47,337 nucleotides of DNA from SFFI01 sp964398655 (GTDB lineage Bacteria > Bacillota > Clostridia > Saccharofermentanales > DTU023): the NCBI GenBank assembly GCA_964398655.1, contig CAYNNG010000012.1, positions 1 through 47,337 of the forward strand. The letters run 5' to 3'. Below, piece after piece: positions 39,690 through 47,337 of the stretch (positions are counted from its first letter, which is position 1; the number at the start of each line of letters is the position of its first letter). The position numbers and the translations under genes were made by a program. Below the pieces are notes generated by a model. It saw nothing but the letters and a program-made list of their open reading frames with translations, was not told the origin of the DNA and made no database searches.

Positions 39690-41852
39690 CTAAAATAATG
39701 TAAGATTTACTTTACGTATAAAGGCTCCCACCAGTACCAGTAAAGTGCTGAACATACCCACATCTGCTGCCCCTGTGCGTGGCAACTGTACCGCTAAATT
39801 GGCATTATCCGGAAGACGTTCGACATAAGAACCCACACGGATAGGCGGCGTCTGGCCTGGCGCAGGATCGGGTGCGACCTGGTTTATCTCCAGGTTGATG
39901 GGAGGTGAGGAATTTGGGATGTGAGGTTCTACAATAATCTGCGGAGCTTCAGAACTGGGCAGGGGCCGCGGGTCGGTCGGGGGAACCTGGTCCGGCTCTG
40001 GTCTACTTCCTTCTGGAACTTTTACTATACGCTGGTTATAGAGGGGGAAGTTCAACATCAATGCTCTTGTACCATCCGCCAAAGGCGTGCTGGACTCTAA
40101 GTTGCTGAGGTCCAGTTCCAGGGCTTCCATAGCCTCATGATAGGCTCCAGAATTCAGCTCGACTAATCTATAACGTCCGGGGAAGGGCGGTGTCAGCTCC
40201 AAGGAAGTCCAGAGTTCTCCTGTTCTAGGCCTCTCTCCTAGCGCATAGTTCGAATTCTCAAGCTCGGTCAGGCCAGATACCGCCACTAGACTCCCCGCGG
40301 GCAAGCTAGTATAGGCATTGGCAAAATCTTCCGCCAGCTCTAAACCAAACCGCATCTGCCCCACGTTGGCCTCTAAGGCAGCCGGGTCAAGATCTTGTAC
40401 GTCTTGCAGCACCTTAAAGGCCTTGAGGGAAAATGGTATCCGGGAATTTCGGACCTCAAAGGGCTGGTCGGCAGCCAAGGGGTCGGTATCTTCAACCACA
40501 CTGAGGCTGATCGGCTCTCTAACAGGCACATACCCCGCAGGAGTCTTGATCTCTTCCAGGACATAATTCGCACAGGGCAGGTCGGTAAAATGGGCCTTAC
40601 CTTCCCAGTCGGTAGTAAATTCCAGGCTAAACTCTCCGGCCGGCACTAAGCCCTCCTCCTCGGTAACCACGTCCTCTGTAGATCTGAGTCTAAAACCGAC
40701 CTCTGCCAGGCCTCTTTCTTCATAGAGGGGGCGGCAAACAACCCTGCCCTCTCCCAGTTCTAACCTTTCCCAATCCACAACTTGAGGGGCCACCTTTTGG
40801 AGAGTCAGACTGGCCGTTGGGGTGGGGGGCAGCCATTTTACCGTAGAGGTCAAGGTAAAACTGAAAGCATTAGGCTCCAGACTATATTCTGGCGCTATGA
40901 CGGCTTGTTCTGTGCCATTATCTAAACAGTAGACCGTAGAGGGCCCACCCCAGGCAATGTTTACTGGGACGGAGTTGGCAAAATCTTCGGAAGGCCGCAG
41001 GCTCAAGGAGTTGGGGTAGATCCAGCTAATATCTACATAACCTCTCTCACCTTCAATTCTCTGCGGTTCCTCAGGCATAAATCCCGCAGAAACCATAAGG
41101 CTCTCCAGGACCTGTTTATCATCTTTGAGGAGAGTTTCCTGACCGGGCTCTAGCTCATAATTTTGTCCCGCAAAGCTAGGCAAACCAGTCAAATAGGCAT
41201 TTTTGCGCCTTTCCAAGTCCTGCTTGAAGGCTGGGTACCAGGAAAGGTCTCCTGTTCTGCCGAAAGCCGTACCCGGTGTGATCTTAAATCCTAACTTTTC
41301 CCAGATATAAATCTGGGTCGCAAAATAATTGTCTAGGGAGCGGTTAGGCAGGCAGCCATAGCCAAAATACATGGCCTGCCGCACTTCGTTGGCAACTGTG
41401 TCAACACCGCCGGGGGGAGAGGGGTATTGCTTGCTAATTAAACCTGCGGCTGTGTCGTAGTAATGTGGAGCATTTACCGGCTGACTCTGAAATTTGGTCA
41501 GAGGCATAATGCAAAAATATAGCTGCCCTTGCTCGGGGTTGGTCAAACGTGTGAGGAAAAAGTTGGCATATTCCTTGCCATCCTCTTTAATGGCTTCGGG
41601 GGCCCGCTTCTGATGTCCTTCCTGGGCAGTGATCTTAACCAGGAATTTGTTATTGCGGAATTCATCAACTATTATCTCGTAATTGGGCCACGCCGCTCCT
41701 GGATAATACCCTCTCTGCACGGCTTGGAGACTTTGCTCCGCGGCTGAAGAAGTGCCTAAAATCGCAAAAATACTGAAGAAACAAACTAGGCTAAGCCACA
41801 AACGTTGGCAGCCTTGTTTCGACAGAGGCCTGGGGAAATGACGGATATTCAT
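39690..41852 (-). CDS. LPXTG-anchored thioester-domain surface adhesin
   Basis: 720 residues. Signal peptide about 1-38. Residues about 45-290 match the thioester (TQXA) domain: YFCIMP gives Cys114 and ATQIYIW gives Gln180, the pair that forms an internal Cys-Gln thioester for covalent attachment to host or surface amines. About 380-500 and 505-640 are two beta-sandwich SpaA/Cna-B-like domains, the first with the E-box-like YVLEEIKTPAGY. A Pro-rich wall-spanning stretch (about 645-685) leads to LPRTG (690-694), a hydrophobic segment and a short Arg/Lys tail, the sortase A signal. AGGAGG precedes the ATG. Lies 168 bases after the histidine kinase gene; no sortase gene in the window. Family is known; target is unknown. 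Confidence 0.9.
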   Translation of the reverse strand: MNIRHFPRPLSKQGCQRLWLSLVCFFSIFAILGTSSAAEQSLQAVQRGYYPGAAWPNYEIIVDEFRNNKFLVKITAQEGHQKRAPEAIKEDGKEYANFFLTRLTNPEQGQLYFCIMPLTKFQSQPVNAPHYYDTAAGLISKQYPSPPGGVDTVANEVRQAMYFGYGCLPNRSLDNYFATQIYIWEKLGFKITPGTAFGRTGDLSWYPAFKQDLERRKNAYLTGLPSFAGQNYELEPGQETLLKDDKQVLESLMVSAGFMPEEPQRIEGERGYVDISWIYPNSLSLRPSEDFANSVPVNIAWGGPSTVYCLDNGTEQAVIAPEYSLEPNAFSFTLTSTVKWLPPTPTASLTLQKVAPQVVDWERLELGEGRVVCRPLYEERGLAEVGFRLRSTEDVVTEEEGLVPAGEFSLEFTTDWEGKAHFTDLPCANYVLEEIKTPAGYVPVREPISLSVVEDTDPLAADQPFEVRNSRIPFSLKAFKVLQDVQDLDPAALEANVGQMRFGLELAEDFANAYTSLPAGSLVAVSGLTELENSNYALGERPRTGELWTSLELTPPFPGRYRLVELNSGAYHEAMEALELDLSNLESSTPLADGTRALMLNFPLYNQRIVKVPEGSRPEPDQVPPTDPRPLPSSEAPQIIVEPHIPNSSPPINLEINQVAPDPAPGQTPPIRVGSYVERLPDNANLAVQLPRTGAADVGMFSTLLVLVGAFIRKVNLTLF

Positions 41853-41872
41853 AAAACTCCTCCTGAAATAGT

Positions 41873-41962
41873 TTTGTCAAAAGACAAAGCTATTATTCCA
41901 AGGTTTTATGCTATTTCCGCAGGAGAATATCGACAAACGCTGGCATTAGCCAACATTTTGTC
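41873..41962. repeat. Four TTTGTC/GACAAA elements upstream of the adhesin gene
   Basis: TTTGTC at 41873-41878 and 41957-41962, and the complement GACAAA at 41883-41888 and 41932-41937. The first two form a TTTGTC-AAAA-GACAAA hairpin in the leader; the third covers the predicted -35. Candidate binding sites for a regulator. Confidence 0.5.
41908..41936 (-). promoter_or_regulatory. Possible promoter of the adhesin gene
   Basis: Minus strand TTGTCG (41931-41936), 17 bases, TAGCAT (41908-41913). Both hexamers are imperfect; one GACAAA element overlaps the -35. Confidence 0.4.
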
Positions 41963-42020
41963 TAAAAAGAATTAAGTTGCTTGGTCTAAGTCTTGAATCA
42001 ACAGACCTGACCAGAGTCTG

Positions 42021-43619
42021 CTAATTTTCAGTCAGTTCGACCTTGTCTAATTTGGGAACCTTTATTTTGATGGTAAATTCATCTTGTGCTGCGATTTCCA
42101 GGCTTCCCGCTAAACCAGCCAGTTTATGCCGCATGCCAGAAATGCCTTCGCCTTCTTGTGGTCGCTGCAGGGGCAGGGTACCGCTGTTCGTGATATCTAG
42201 GTAGTAATAGTCCTCATCTTCCGCAAACTTGGCCCGGACTTCATCAGCCTGACCATGTCTTATCGCGTTGGTGACAGCCTCACGCAGGACCTGCATAAAG
42301 ACAGACGCTACTTCGGGATTTTGAGGAATCTCCCCCTCTTGTTCCAGCCTGGTCCCTACAATAGCAGCAGTATTTTGAATATTCTGAAAACGCAAATTAT
42401 AGTCGAAAGTCTCAGGCTCCTTGAGGTCTTCAACCATATCCTCCAGCAGGTTAACTAATTCCGCAATCGGCACATCTTCCTTTCGGTCCATCTGCTGCAA
42501 GCTGGAATGAAGAATGGAGAGGCGTTGGCCCATAACATCGTGGATCCTATTACGCATCCGGCGTTTTTCATTGTCCCGCTCAATTTCTTCCAAATTTTGC
42601 AGCATATCTTCCAATTGCCGGTTAGACTTTTCCAGCTGGGAGTTTTTCTCTTTAATTTGCAGTATCAAATTCGACTCTTGAGTAATATCGGAAAGTAAAA
42701 TCTGCCAGTAGGGCTGACGGCCGATCTCAAAGCCTTCTTCCGTGTAGCGGTAAACCCTGCCCTGACTTTCAAAGGAACGAAATTTACTAGACGCTTTCGT
42801 GCCCTCCGCCTTAGCAGCGGACTGACGTCTTCTTTGGCGAAATTGGTCCAAGACACCCCAATGAGATTTGGCCGCGCGTGCTGCCTCCTGTTTTTGCTGG
42901 GCTTCCTCAAAGATCTGAGCCAGATTACTGGTTTCTTGGCCTACTTGCTGCTGGCTGGCCAGCAGGTTCTCCTTAATCATGCGGCGGAAGGCTACCATGA
43001 TACCCGAAGACCGTTTGTCGGGAACCAAGCCCTTGTCGGACATGATGGACCGCATGCGGGAATTAATAATATAGATATTGCCGTGCTGTCGGCCAATCGC
43101 CAGGCCCTCCGGGAAGGTATCAAAGGCTTGTTTCATGGAAAAGCGGCTGAGATTCTCCTGGATATGGCTGTAAGTTTCCTTGATCTCCGTCACAGAGCGA
43201 ATAATCAATATTACGGTTAAAACCATCACCAAGACCACGTAGGCAGGCCCCAGGAGTTCTTCCAAGAAAGGCAGGGAGAATACTACGGCAGACATGGCCA
43301 AAAGATCAATCAGCCTATGCTTACTTAATAGCAGGGGCAGGCCCATGATCGGTGTCAGAATGCTAAATTTGCGCAAGTTTACGTAGAGGTTTAGGACCAG
43401 ATTTTGCGGTTCGCTAATTTGAACCAGGCCGAGAGCTAAGTTCAAAACAATAAAATGGTATAGGAGGCCCAACTCAAAGAGGAAAAAATACAAAGATTGC
43501 TTATCCCGACGGATAAAGGCGTGGGAATAAAGGAGGCTGATTTCCATAGCAATCCCAAAAAGCAGGAAGATCTGCAGAAGCATGCGGAAGTTGGCGGGCA
43601 TTTCATAAAAATAATACAT
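42021..43619 (-). CDS. NarL-type membrane histidine kinase
   Basis: 532 residues. Four to five membrane segments in 10-142, a PAS-like segment (about 165-215 and 285-312), a coiled coil (about 315-350), then a HisKA_3 dimerisation domain with RNRIHDVMGQRLS (phosphoacceptor His360) and a GHKL ATPase: N box EAVTNAIRHG (Asn451), DITNSG (475-480) and GEGISGM (490-496). All residues needed for kinase activity are seen. The ATG overlaps the stop of the big sensor gene by one base (TAATG), with GGAGAGGAG upstream. The likely partner is the LuxR-type regulator at 46599-47228. Confidence 0.9.
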   Translation of the reverse strand: MYYFYEMPANFRMLLQIFLLFGIAMEISLLYSHAFIRRDKQSLYFFLFELGLLYHFIVLNLALGLVQISEPQNLVLNLYVNLRKFSILTPIMGLPLLLSKHRLIDLLAMSAVVFSLPFLEELLGPAYVVLVMVLTVILIIRSVTEIKETYSHIQENLSRFSMKQAFDTFPEGLAIGRQHGNIYIINSRMRSIMSDKGLVPDKRSSGIMVAFRRMIKENLLASQQQVGQETSNLAQIFEEAQQKQEAARAAKSHWGVLDQFRQRRRQSAAKAEGTKASSKFRSFESQGRVYRYTEEGFEIGRQPYWQILLSDITQESNLILQIKEKNSQLEKSNRQLEDMLQNLEEIERDNEKRRMRNRIHDVMGQRLSILHSSLQQMDRKEDVPIAELVNLLEDMVEDLKEPETFDYNLRFQNIQNTAAIVGTRLEQEGEIPQNPEVASVFMQVLREAVTNAIRHGQADEVRAKFAEDEDYYYLDITNSGTLPLQRPQEGEGISGMRHKLAGLAGSLEIAAQDEFTIKIKVPKLDKVELTEN

Positions 43620-46420
43620 TAGCTCTCCTCTCCTGCTAGCACTTTGAGCCGAATATTATAGTCGTGGCCGTCCTGGTTCACCTGGATTGCGGCCTGGACG
43701 CGAGGATAGGGATCCAGGCTTAGCAGCTGGGTGAAAAAGTCCTCCGTCAGCTCCTCCTGGGCGGTATAAAGCACATGTAAGTCCAATTGTCCGCCCTTAT
43801 GCATCACGTTGACAAAAGCCGAGGGCTCCGTCAGGTCAACAGATTTCTCCAACAGGGCTTGCAGGTAATCATAGGCTACCAAGAGTTGGGAGGTACGCAC
43901 GGGCTCGCTGCCCTGGCAGATCACCAGAGCTTTGATTCCCGCCGTTGAGGCATCCTGCAAGGCCTCATGGAAGATCATGTTGACCTCTTCCATTTCAATG
44001 GTCTCTTCTCCTCTCACCAAGAGGTTGCTCTTACGTTTGCATTGGGAGACCATGATTTTCACCCGGCCCAGCTCTTTACGCACAAAGGTCCGGTCTTGCG
44101 AGCCCTCAATTTCCGCCAGACTTTGGCGGATCACCGAGAGCTGACTCGCCAGGGATTCTTCAAGACTGTTCAAGAGATTGCGGCGCACGTGCATGCTGAT
44201 ATATTGGGACCGGATCGTACGTTCCTTGGCCAATACCTTGGCCCGTTGCTCCAAAGCCGTGTTAAGGTTGGATAATTCCTGGCCCAAATTTTGGATATCA
44301 CTAATATCATCTTCCCAGATCAGGTAACCGCCGTTGAGCTGACTAATATTGTAGATAAGGCCTGGCTTCCCCACACTTTCCACTCTAAGCGTGTCTCTTT
44401 TGACGGGTGCCGCGGGTTTCGAGCGTCTCCAAAATTGCCCAAAGCTCTTGGTTTCTTGCGCCGTCAGGTCTAGCTTATAGTGGTCGGTGATTGCTTCCCG
44501 AATCTTCGTCATGGAATTGCGGGAAAGATTGTCCTTCTCTGGCGGATAAATTTCTGTGAGTTCTTCATTTAAGAGGCGAAGGTTAACCGGGCTATAACGG
44601 AAAAGCTTGATGTAGCCAGAGTTGGCAGGAATAAGTCTGGTCTGCAGAGAAAGCTCCAAGATCAGGGCAAAGCCCATAATGTTGGCCAGGTCAAAATTGT
44701 TAGACCGGAGGCTGGCATCATGGTGGAAGGAAACCACATTCGCCACCAGGAGCAGGAGAAAGGCCAAGAGAGGCAGGATAAAGGTCGAACTGTAGATTTT
44801 AGCCTGGCAGGCTAAGAGCAGGCCAAAGCCCAAGGACCAGAGCAGGATTACCATAGCTATAGCGATATAGCCCAGAGGCCAAATTTTAACGATTTCCTTG
44901 TAGGCGTTCAAGCTAAAGGACAAACCATGCAGGTCATTGAAGATAAAGGCTATACCGACTGCGTAGAAGGCCAGAGATAGGCCAAAAAAGGCTCTTTGGC
45001 TGCTGCGCTTAATCACCCCCTGCGAGCAGGCTAGGCTGACCCCAGTAAAGAACCAGGACTCAATGATGCCAAAGTAAGGCAGGAAGCGAATGTAGTAGAG
45101 GATATCCCAAGTCATGAAGTTGGTGTACATAAGGAGGACAAACTGCATGACCAGGGCCGTGACCAGCCAGAATAATAAAAGTCCCATGGACCGGCGGATA
45201 GACCGGTCATCCAGGCGGAAGAAGATTGAGGCAATCCACAGCAGGAATAGAGGCAGGAAAAAGCTGATCGCGATATGCTCTTCCTCTGGATTGGCTGGCA
45301 AATAGCGGCTTTGGCCCAAGATTTCGCGTCGGAAAACCGCCTGGTTGCTCAAGAGCCTCTGGTTAAATTGCTGATAATTTTTGATCCGCAGCTGCTTGTT
45401 ACCATATTCGTCTTCCGAAGGATAACCATAGGTGCGAGACCAATCCACAGCGTCGTGCCAGGCAGGACGCTCCGTATTTTTGCGGAAGCTGGCCGAAGCC
45501 CCATCCGGCAGGCGGTAGCCTTTGGCCAGCAAGCCAGGCCCTACTAAGTCTTCCGCCAGAGGGCTCACCCGCAGGTCCAAAAAATTCTTAGCTACCGTAC
45601 CCTGGCCAAAGAGGCCGTAGTCCACAAAGAGGCTGCCTTCCACAGGTACATGGAAGGCGTAGAGGTCTTGCCCCAGCTTAATATTGACTTGGGCCGCCTG
45701 GTAGTCCCAGAGCAGGAGGATAGGAGGTAGGAGGTCAGGAGTCAGTTCTCCCGTGATAATCTTCAGAGGCCAGGCCGTATTGGTGTCCTTGCCCCGGTAA
45801 ATTTTCAAGAGGCCTTCTTGGTCCAAACTGGCCAAACTGTCATAGCAGCTACGCAGCTCTTCTTCATCTAGGTTGCCCATCTGCCAGGAGCTGAGCAAGT
45901 ATTCAGGATCAATAAAAACCCCCACTTCCTGATCTAGGTTTTGAGCCACGTAGCGGACAAAATCTTCCCAAGATTGAAGCTCCTCGCCTACCCGCGACTG
46001 GTCACAGGCAATAACTAGGGTGGCGCGGTACAAAACTTTGAAGTTAGACTGGTCTCTTTGGTTGGACTGCCGCAAAGCGGGATAGGCTTGGTGCTCTCCT
46101 AAGAGCAGGACCAGGTCCTCCACGCCGGCATGCAGGGAAAGCTCGCTGGACAGACGGACACGGTCAGAATACGGAAAACTCGGCTCTAAACCTTCACCCA
46201 GCAGTGAGCCGGGATAATCCTGATAATAAACGGGTAGTTCTTTATTGGCTGGAATAGCCTTGGCCGGATCCAAGCCCGTAGCCGCCCGCGAAAGCTCTCC
46301 AGGAATTAAAGTAAGCAGCAGGCAGAGCAAGAGCACAAGCAGGCCAAACTTCCCGCCCCTGGCTTTGCTGGTGGGCGGGGCAGCCGGTCTATTTGATCTG
46401 TTGGTCTTAAGTGGGGTCAT
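43619..46420 (-). CDS. Large sensor: solute-binding-protein domain, 7TM, and kinase-like domain without ATP motifs
   Basis: 933 residues from the ATG at 46420 (AAGGAG five bases upstream; the frame stays open to a TTG at 46462). Signal-anchor about 24-46. Residues about 60-310 read like a polyamine-type (PotD) binding protein: YRATLVIACD...LQSWEDF resembles the hinge region, and YAFHVPVEGSLFVDYG then NFLDLRVSP and GYRLP resemble the C-lobe. Seven membrane segments follow (about 384-402, 411-433, 446-466, 478-497, 511-538, 547-566, 576-596), then a PAS-like part (about 680-710), a coiled coil (about 710-745) and a helical region (about 740-800) like a HisKA domain. The final 130 residues occupy the place of a GHKL ATPase, but the N box reads YDYLQALLEKS and no G boxes exist. 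No obvious phosphoacceptor HD/HE site. I infer a pseudokinase partner of the downstream kinase. Confidence 0.8.
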   Translation of the reverse strand: MTPLKTNRSNRPAAPPTSKARGGKFGLLVLLLCLLLTLIPGELSRAATGLDPAKAIPANKELPVYYQDYPGSLLGEGLEPSFPYSDRVRLSSELSLHAGVEDLVLLLGEHQAYPALRQSNQRDQSNFKVLYRATLVIACDQSRVGEELQSWEDFVRYVAQNLDQEVGVFIDPEYLLSSWQMGNLDEEELRSCYDSLASLDQEGLLKIYRGKDTNTAWPLKIITGELTPDLLPPILLLWDYQAAQVNIKLGQDLYAFHVPVEGSLFVDYGLFGQGTVAKNFLDLRVSPLAEDLVGPGLLAKGYRLPDGASASFRKNTERPAWHDAVDWSRTYGYPSEDEYGNKQLRIKNYQQFNQRLLSNQAVFRREILGQSRYLPANPEEEHIAISFFLPLFLLWIASIFFRLDDRSIRRSMGLLLFWLVTALVMQFVLLMYTNFMTWDILYYIRFLPYFGIIESWFFTGVSLACSQGVIKRSSQRAFFGLSLAFYAVGIAFIFNDLHGLSFSLNAYKEIVKIWPLGYIAIAMVILLWSLGFGLLLACQAKIYSSTFILPLLAFLLLLVANVVSFHHDASLRSNNFDLANIMGFALILELSLQTRLIPANSGYIKLFRYSPVNLRLLNEELTEIYPPEKDNLSRNSMTKIREAITDHYKLDLTAQETKSFGQFWRRSKPAAPVKRDTLRVESVGKPGLIYNISQLNGGYLIWEDDISDIQNLGQELSNLNTALEQRAKVLAKERTIRSQYISMHVRRNLLNSLEESLASQLSVIRQSLAEIEGSQDRTFVRKELGRVKIMVSQCKRKSNLLVRGEETIEMEEVNMIFHEALQDASTAGIKALVICQGSEPVRTSQLLVAYDYLQALLEKSVDLTEPSAFVNVMHKGGQLDLHVLYTAQEELTEDFFTQLLSLDPYPRVQAAIQVNQDGHDYNIRLKVLAGEES

Positions 46421-46445
46421 GCAACTCCTTACCCAAAACTCGGTC

Positions 46446-46461
46446 TGACACTTGTGTGTCA
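46446..46461. repeat. Inverted repeat in the sensor gene leader
   Basis: TGACAC-TTGT-GTGTCA, perfect 6-bp arms with a 4-base centre, between the predicted promoter and the ATG at 46420. Leader hairpin or operator. Confidence 0.4.
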
Positions 46462-46468
46462 ACTACCT

Positions 46469-46499
46469 TGTTACACTGAATTATACCTCCATTGTAACA
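46469..46499 (-). promoter_or_regulatory. Sensor operon -10 inside an inverted repeat
   Basis: TATAAT on the minus strand (46480-46485) lies between TGTTACA (46469-46475) and TGTAACA (46493-46499), 7-bp arms 17 bases apart. No clear -35, which fits activator or repressor control. Confidence 0.5.
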
Positions 46500-46527
46500 G
46501 GCGGGTAAATGAGGCCCGACCCAGCCA

Positions 46528-46536
46528 TGATATAAT
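46528..46536 (+). promoter_or_regulatory. Extended -10 promoter of the response regulator gene
   Basis: TGATATAAT, a perfect extended -10; no clear -35. Leader of about 55 bases to the ATG at 46599. Confidence 0.6.
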
Positions 46537-46598
46537 TAGCTAAGTATATTTCGTATTAATAAGACCCGCGAAACAGTTTGGGCTAAGAAGGTGTGAGA

Positions 46599-47228
46599 AT
46601 GATCCGCATGATTCTGGTAGAAGACCAGCAAATATTATTAGACTCGCTCTACGACTCTCTCAGCATGACATCCGATCTAGATATCGTGGCTAAGACCACA
46701 AATGCTGCGGAGATTCTTTCACTTTGCGAATTTTATAAACCTGACTTAGTTCTCATGGATATCTGCAACGAAGAGGGCCATATGGGTATTTCAGAAACCG
46801 TGAGACTTAAGGAAAAGATGCCGGAAATCAAAGTTATTCTTATGACTGCTATGCCGGACATGTCCTTCGTCCACGATGCCAAGGAGGCGGGAGCTGACAG
46901 CTTCGTATATAAGAATGTCAGCAAGGATGAACTGGTAAAATCCATTCGGTCCACCATGCAGAATTACAATACCTTCCCCGCAGAGCAGAATGCCCCCTCG
47001 GCCGGCCTGGATTTAACTGAACGCGAGGAAGAAATTTTGCGGCTAGTCTGCCAGGGTCAAAGCCGTAAAGAGATCTCGGAAACCCTCTTTTTATCCGAGA
47101 ATACAGTCCGTAATAATATCAACAAGATCCTTACCAAAACCGGTTTTGACTCTATCGCTCAGCTAGCAATTTTCGCCGTATCCAAGGGCTATATCGTACC
47201 CGATCAAGCGAGCAGCGAACTCGGATAA
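46599..47228 (+). CDS. NarL/LuxR-type response regulator
   Basis: 209 residues from the ATG at 46599; GAAGG lies 7 bases upstream, while an in-frame GTG at 46593 is too close to it. Receiver domain: acidic pair Glu8/Asp9, phosphoacceptor Asp54 in LVLMDI, Thr83 and Lys105. C-terminal LuxR-type helix-turn-helix at about 138-202 with LTEREEEILRLVCQG, SENTVRNNINKI and an Ala-rich last helix. Divergent from the sensor/kinase pair and the only other plus-strand gene here. Expected to be phosphorylated by the kinase at 42021-43619; targets may be the sensor operon and the adhesin. Confidence 0.92.
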   Translation: MIRMILVEDQQILLDSLYDSLSMTSDLDIVAKTTNAAEILSLCEFYKPDLVLMDICNEEGHMGISETVRLKEKMPEIKVILMTAMPDMSFVHDAKEAGADSFVYKNVSKDELVKSIRSTMQNYNTFPAEQNAPSAGLDLTEREEEILRLVCQGQSRKEISETLFLSENTVRNNINKILTKTGFDSIAQLAIFAVSKGYIVPDQASSELG

Positions 47229-47253
47229 AGGCTTTACACTCGAACTTTCATAA

Positions 47254-47285
47254 GCAAAAGGCCACCCCAGGGGATGGCCTTTTGC
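47254..47285 (+). terminator. Terminator of the response regulator gene
   Basis: 11-bp stem GCAAAAGGCCA/TGGCCTTTTGC (47254-47264, 47275-47285) with further CCC/GGG pairing inside; 26 bases after the stop. The T-run is within the stem. The last 52 bases of the window show nothing I can name. Confidence 0.8.
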
Positions 47286-47337
47286 GTCTAGAAGATTTGA
47301 AAATATGTATTAAGAGCTAAAAGCTACCAGGCTGTCT

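Noticed and set aside
42021..42080. Terminator between the histidine kinase and adhesin genes
   Set aside because: Only 5-bp stems are possible and the T-rich stretch (TTCTTTTT on the minus strand) is not next to a stable hairpin; readthrough into the adhesin cannot be excluded.
1..47337. CRISPR arrays, rRNA, tRNA, insertion sequences, phage or integrase genes
   Set aside because: I looked through all intergenic stretches and found no repeat-spacer pattern, cloverleaf, transposase or integrase frame; the window is chromosomal housekeeping plus accessory surface and sugar genes.

Overview
The window looks like a draft or metagenome-derived contig from an anaerobic Gram-positive bacterium of the class Clostridia. 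Three things support this. PolC is the replicative polymerase. The gene order follows the Firmicutes housekeeping clusters (frr-uppS-cdsA-dxr-rseP-ispG-polC; priA/def/fmt/rsmB/rlmN/prpC/prkC/rsgA/rpe/thiN; scpA/scpB). An IspH-ribosomal protein S1 fusion, a known clostridial arrangement, is present, together with an LPXTG-anchored thioester adhesin. No 16S gene is present, so a finer placement is not possible. Two runs of exactly 100 N (29990-30089, 31967-32066) are scaffold gaps. Almost every gene lies on the minus strand; only the tmcAL-like gene and the response regulator are on the plus strand.

Layout. 1-1453: 5' part of a membrane-anchored extracellular protein (minus strand, runs off the window). 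1542-2825: tmcAL-like gene, divergent from it. 2833-4241: tyrS as a single-gene unit with its own promoter and terminator. 4257-14379: def-fmt-metallopeptidase-rsmB-rlmN-prpC-prkC-rsgA-rpe-thiN. 14467-27167: frr-uppS-cdsA-dxr-rseP-ispG-polC-priA behind a good promoter in front of frr, combining isoprenoid (MEP) and envelope precursor synthesis with DNA replication and restart. 27259-29551: rpsB-tsf and pyrH. 29801-33221: a catabolic sugar operon (PfkB kinase, AlsE-like epimerase, DUF4432 epimerase-like protein, D-lyxose isomerase, RbsA-type ABC importer) broken by both gaps. 33507-39578: M50 protease-scpA-scpB-cmk-plsC-ispH/rpsA. 39690-41852: thioester/LPXTG adhesin. 42021-47228: a three-protein signalling locus.

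The most unusual part is the right end. A 933-residue protein joins an extracellular polyamine-binding-protein-like domain to seven membrane segments and a cytoplasmic region shaped like a histidine kinase but without the ATP-binding motifs. It overlaps by one base a genuine NarL-type histidine kinase and is divergent from a LuxR/NarL response regulator. The next gene downstream of the kinase is the thioester adhesin, whose upstream region carries four copies of TTTGTC. I infer a two-sensor (pseudokinase plus kinase) system that senses a small solute and may control surface adhesion.

Second in interest is PolC: its exonuclease domain is present in size and position but the proofreading signature motifs are replaced. 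Third is the sugar operon, which could feed a rare sugar into fructose-6-phosphate or the pentose phosphate pathway. All family calls rest on reading motifs by eye; no database search was run.
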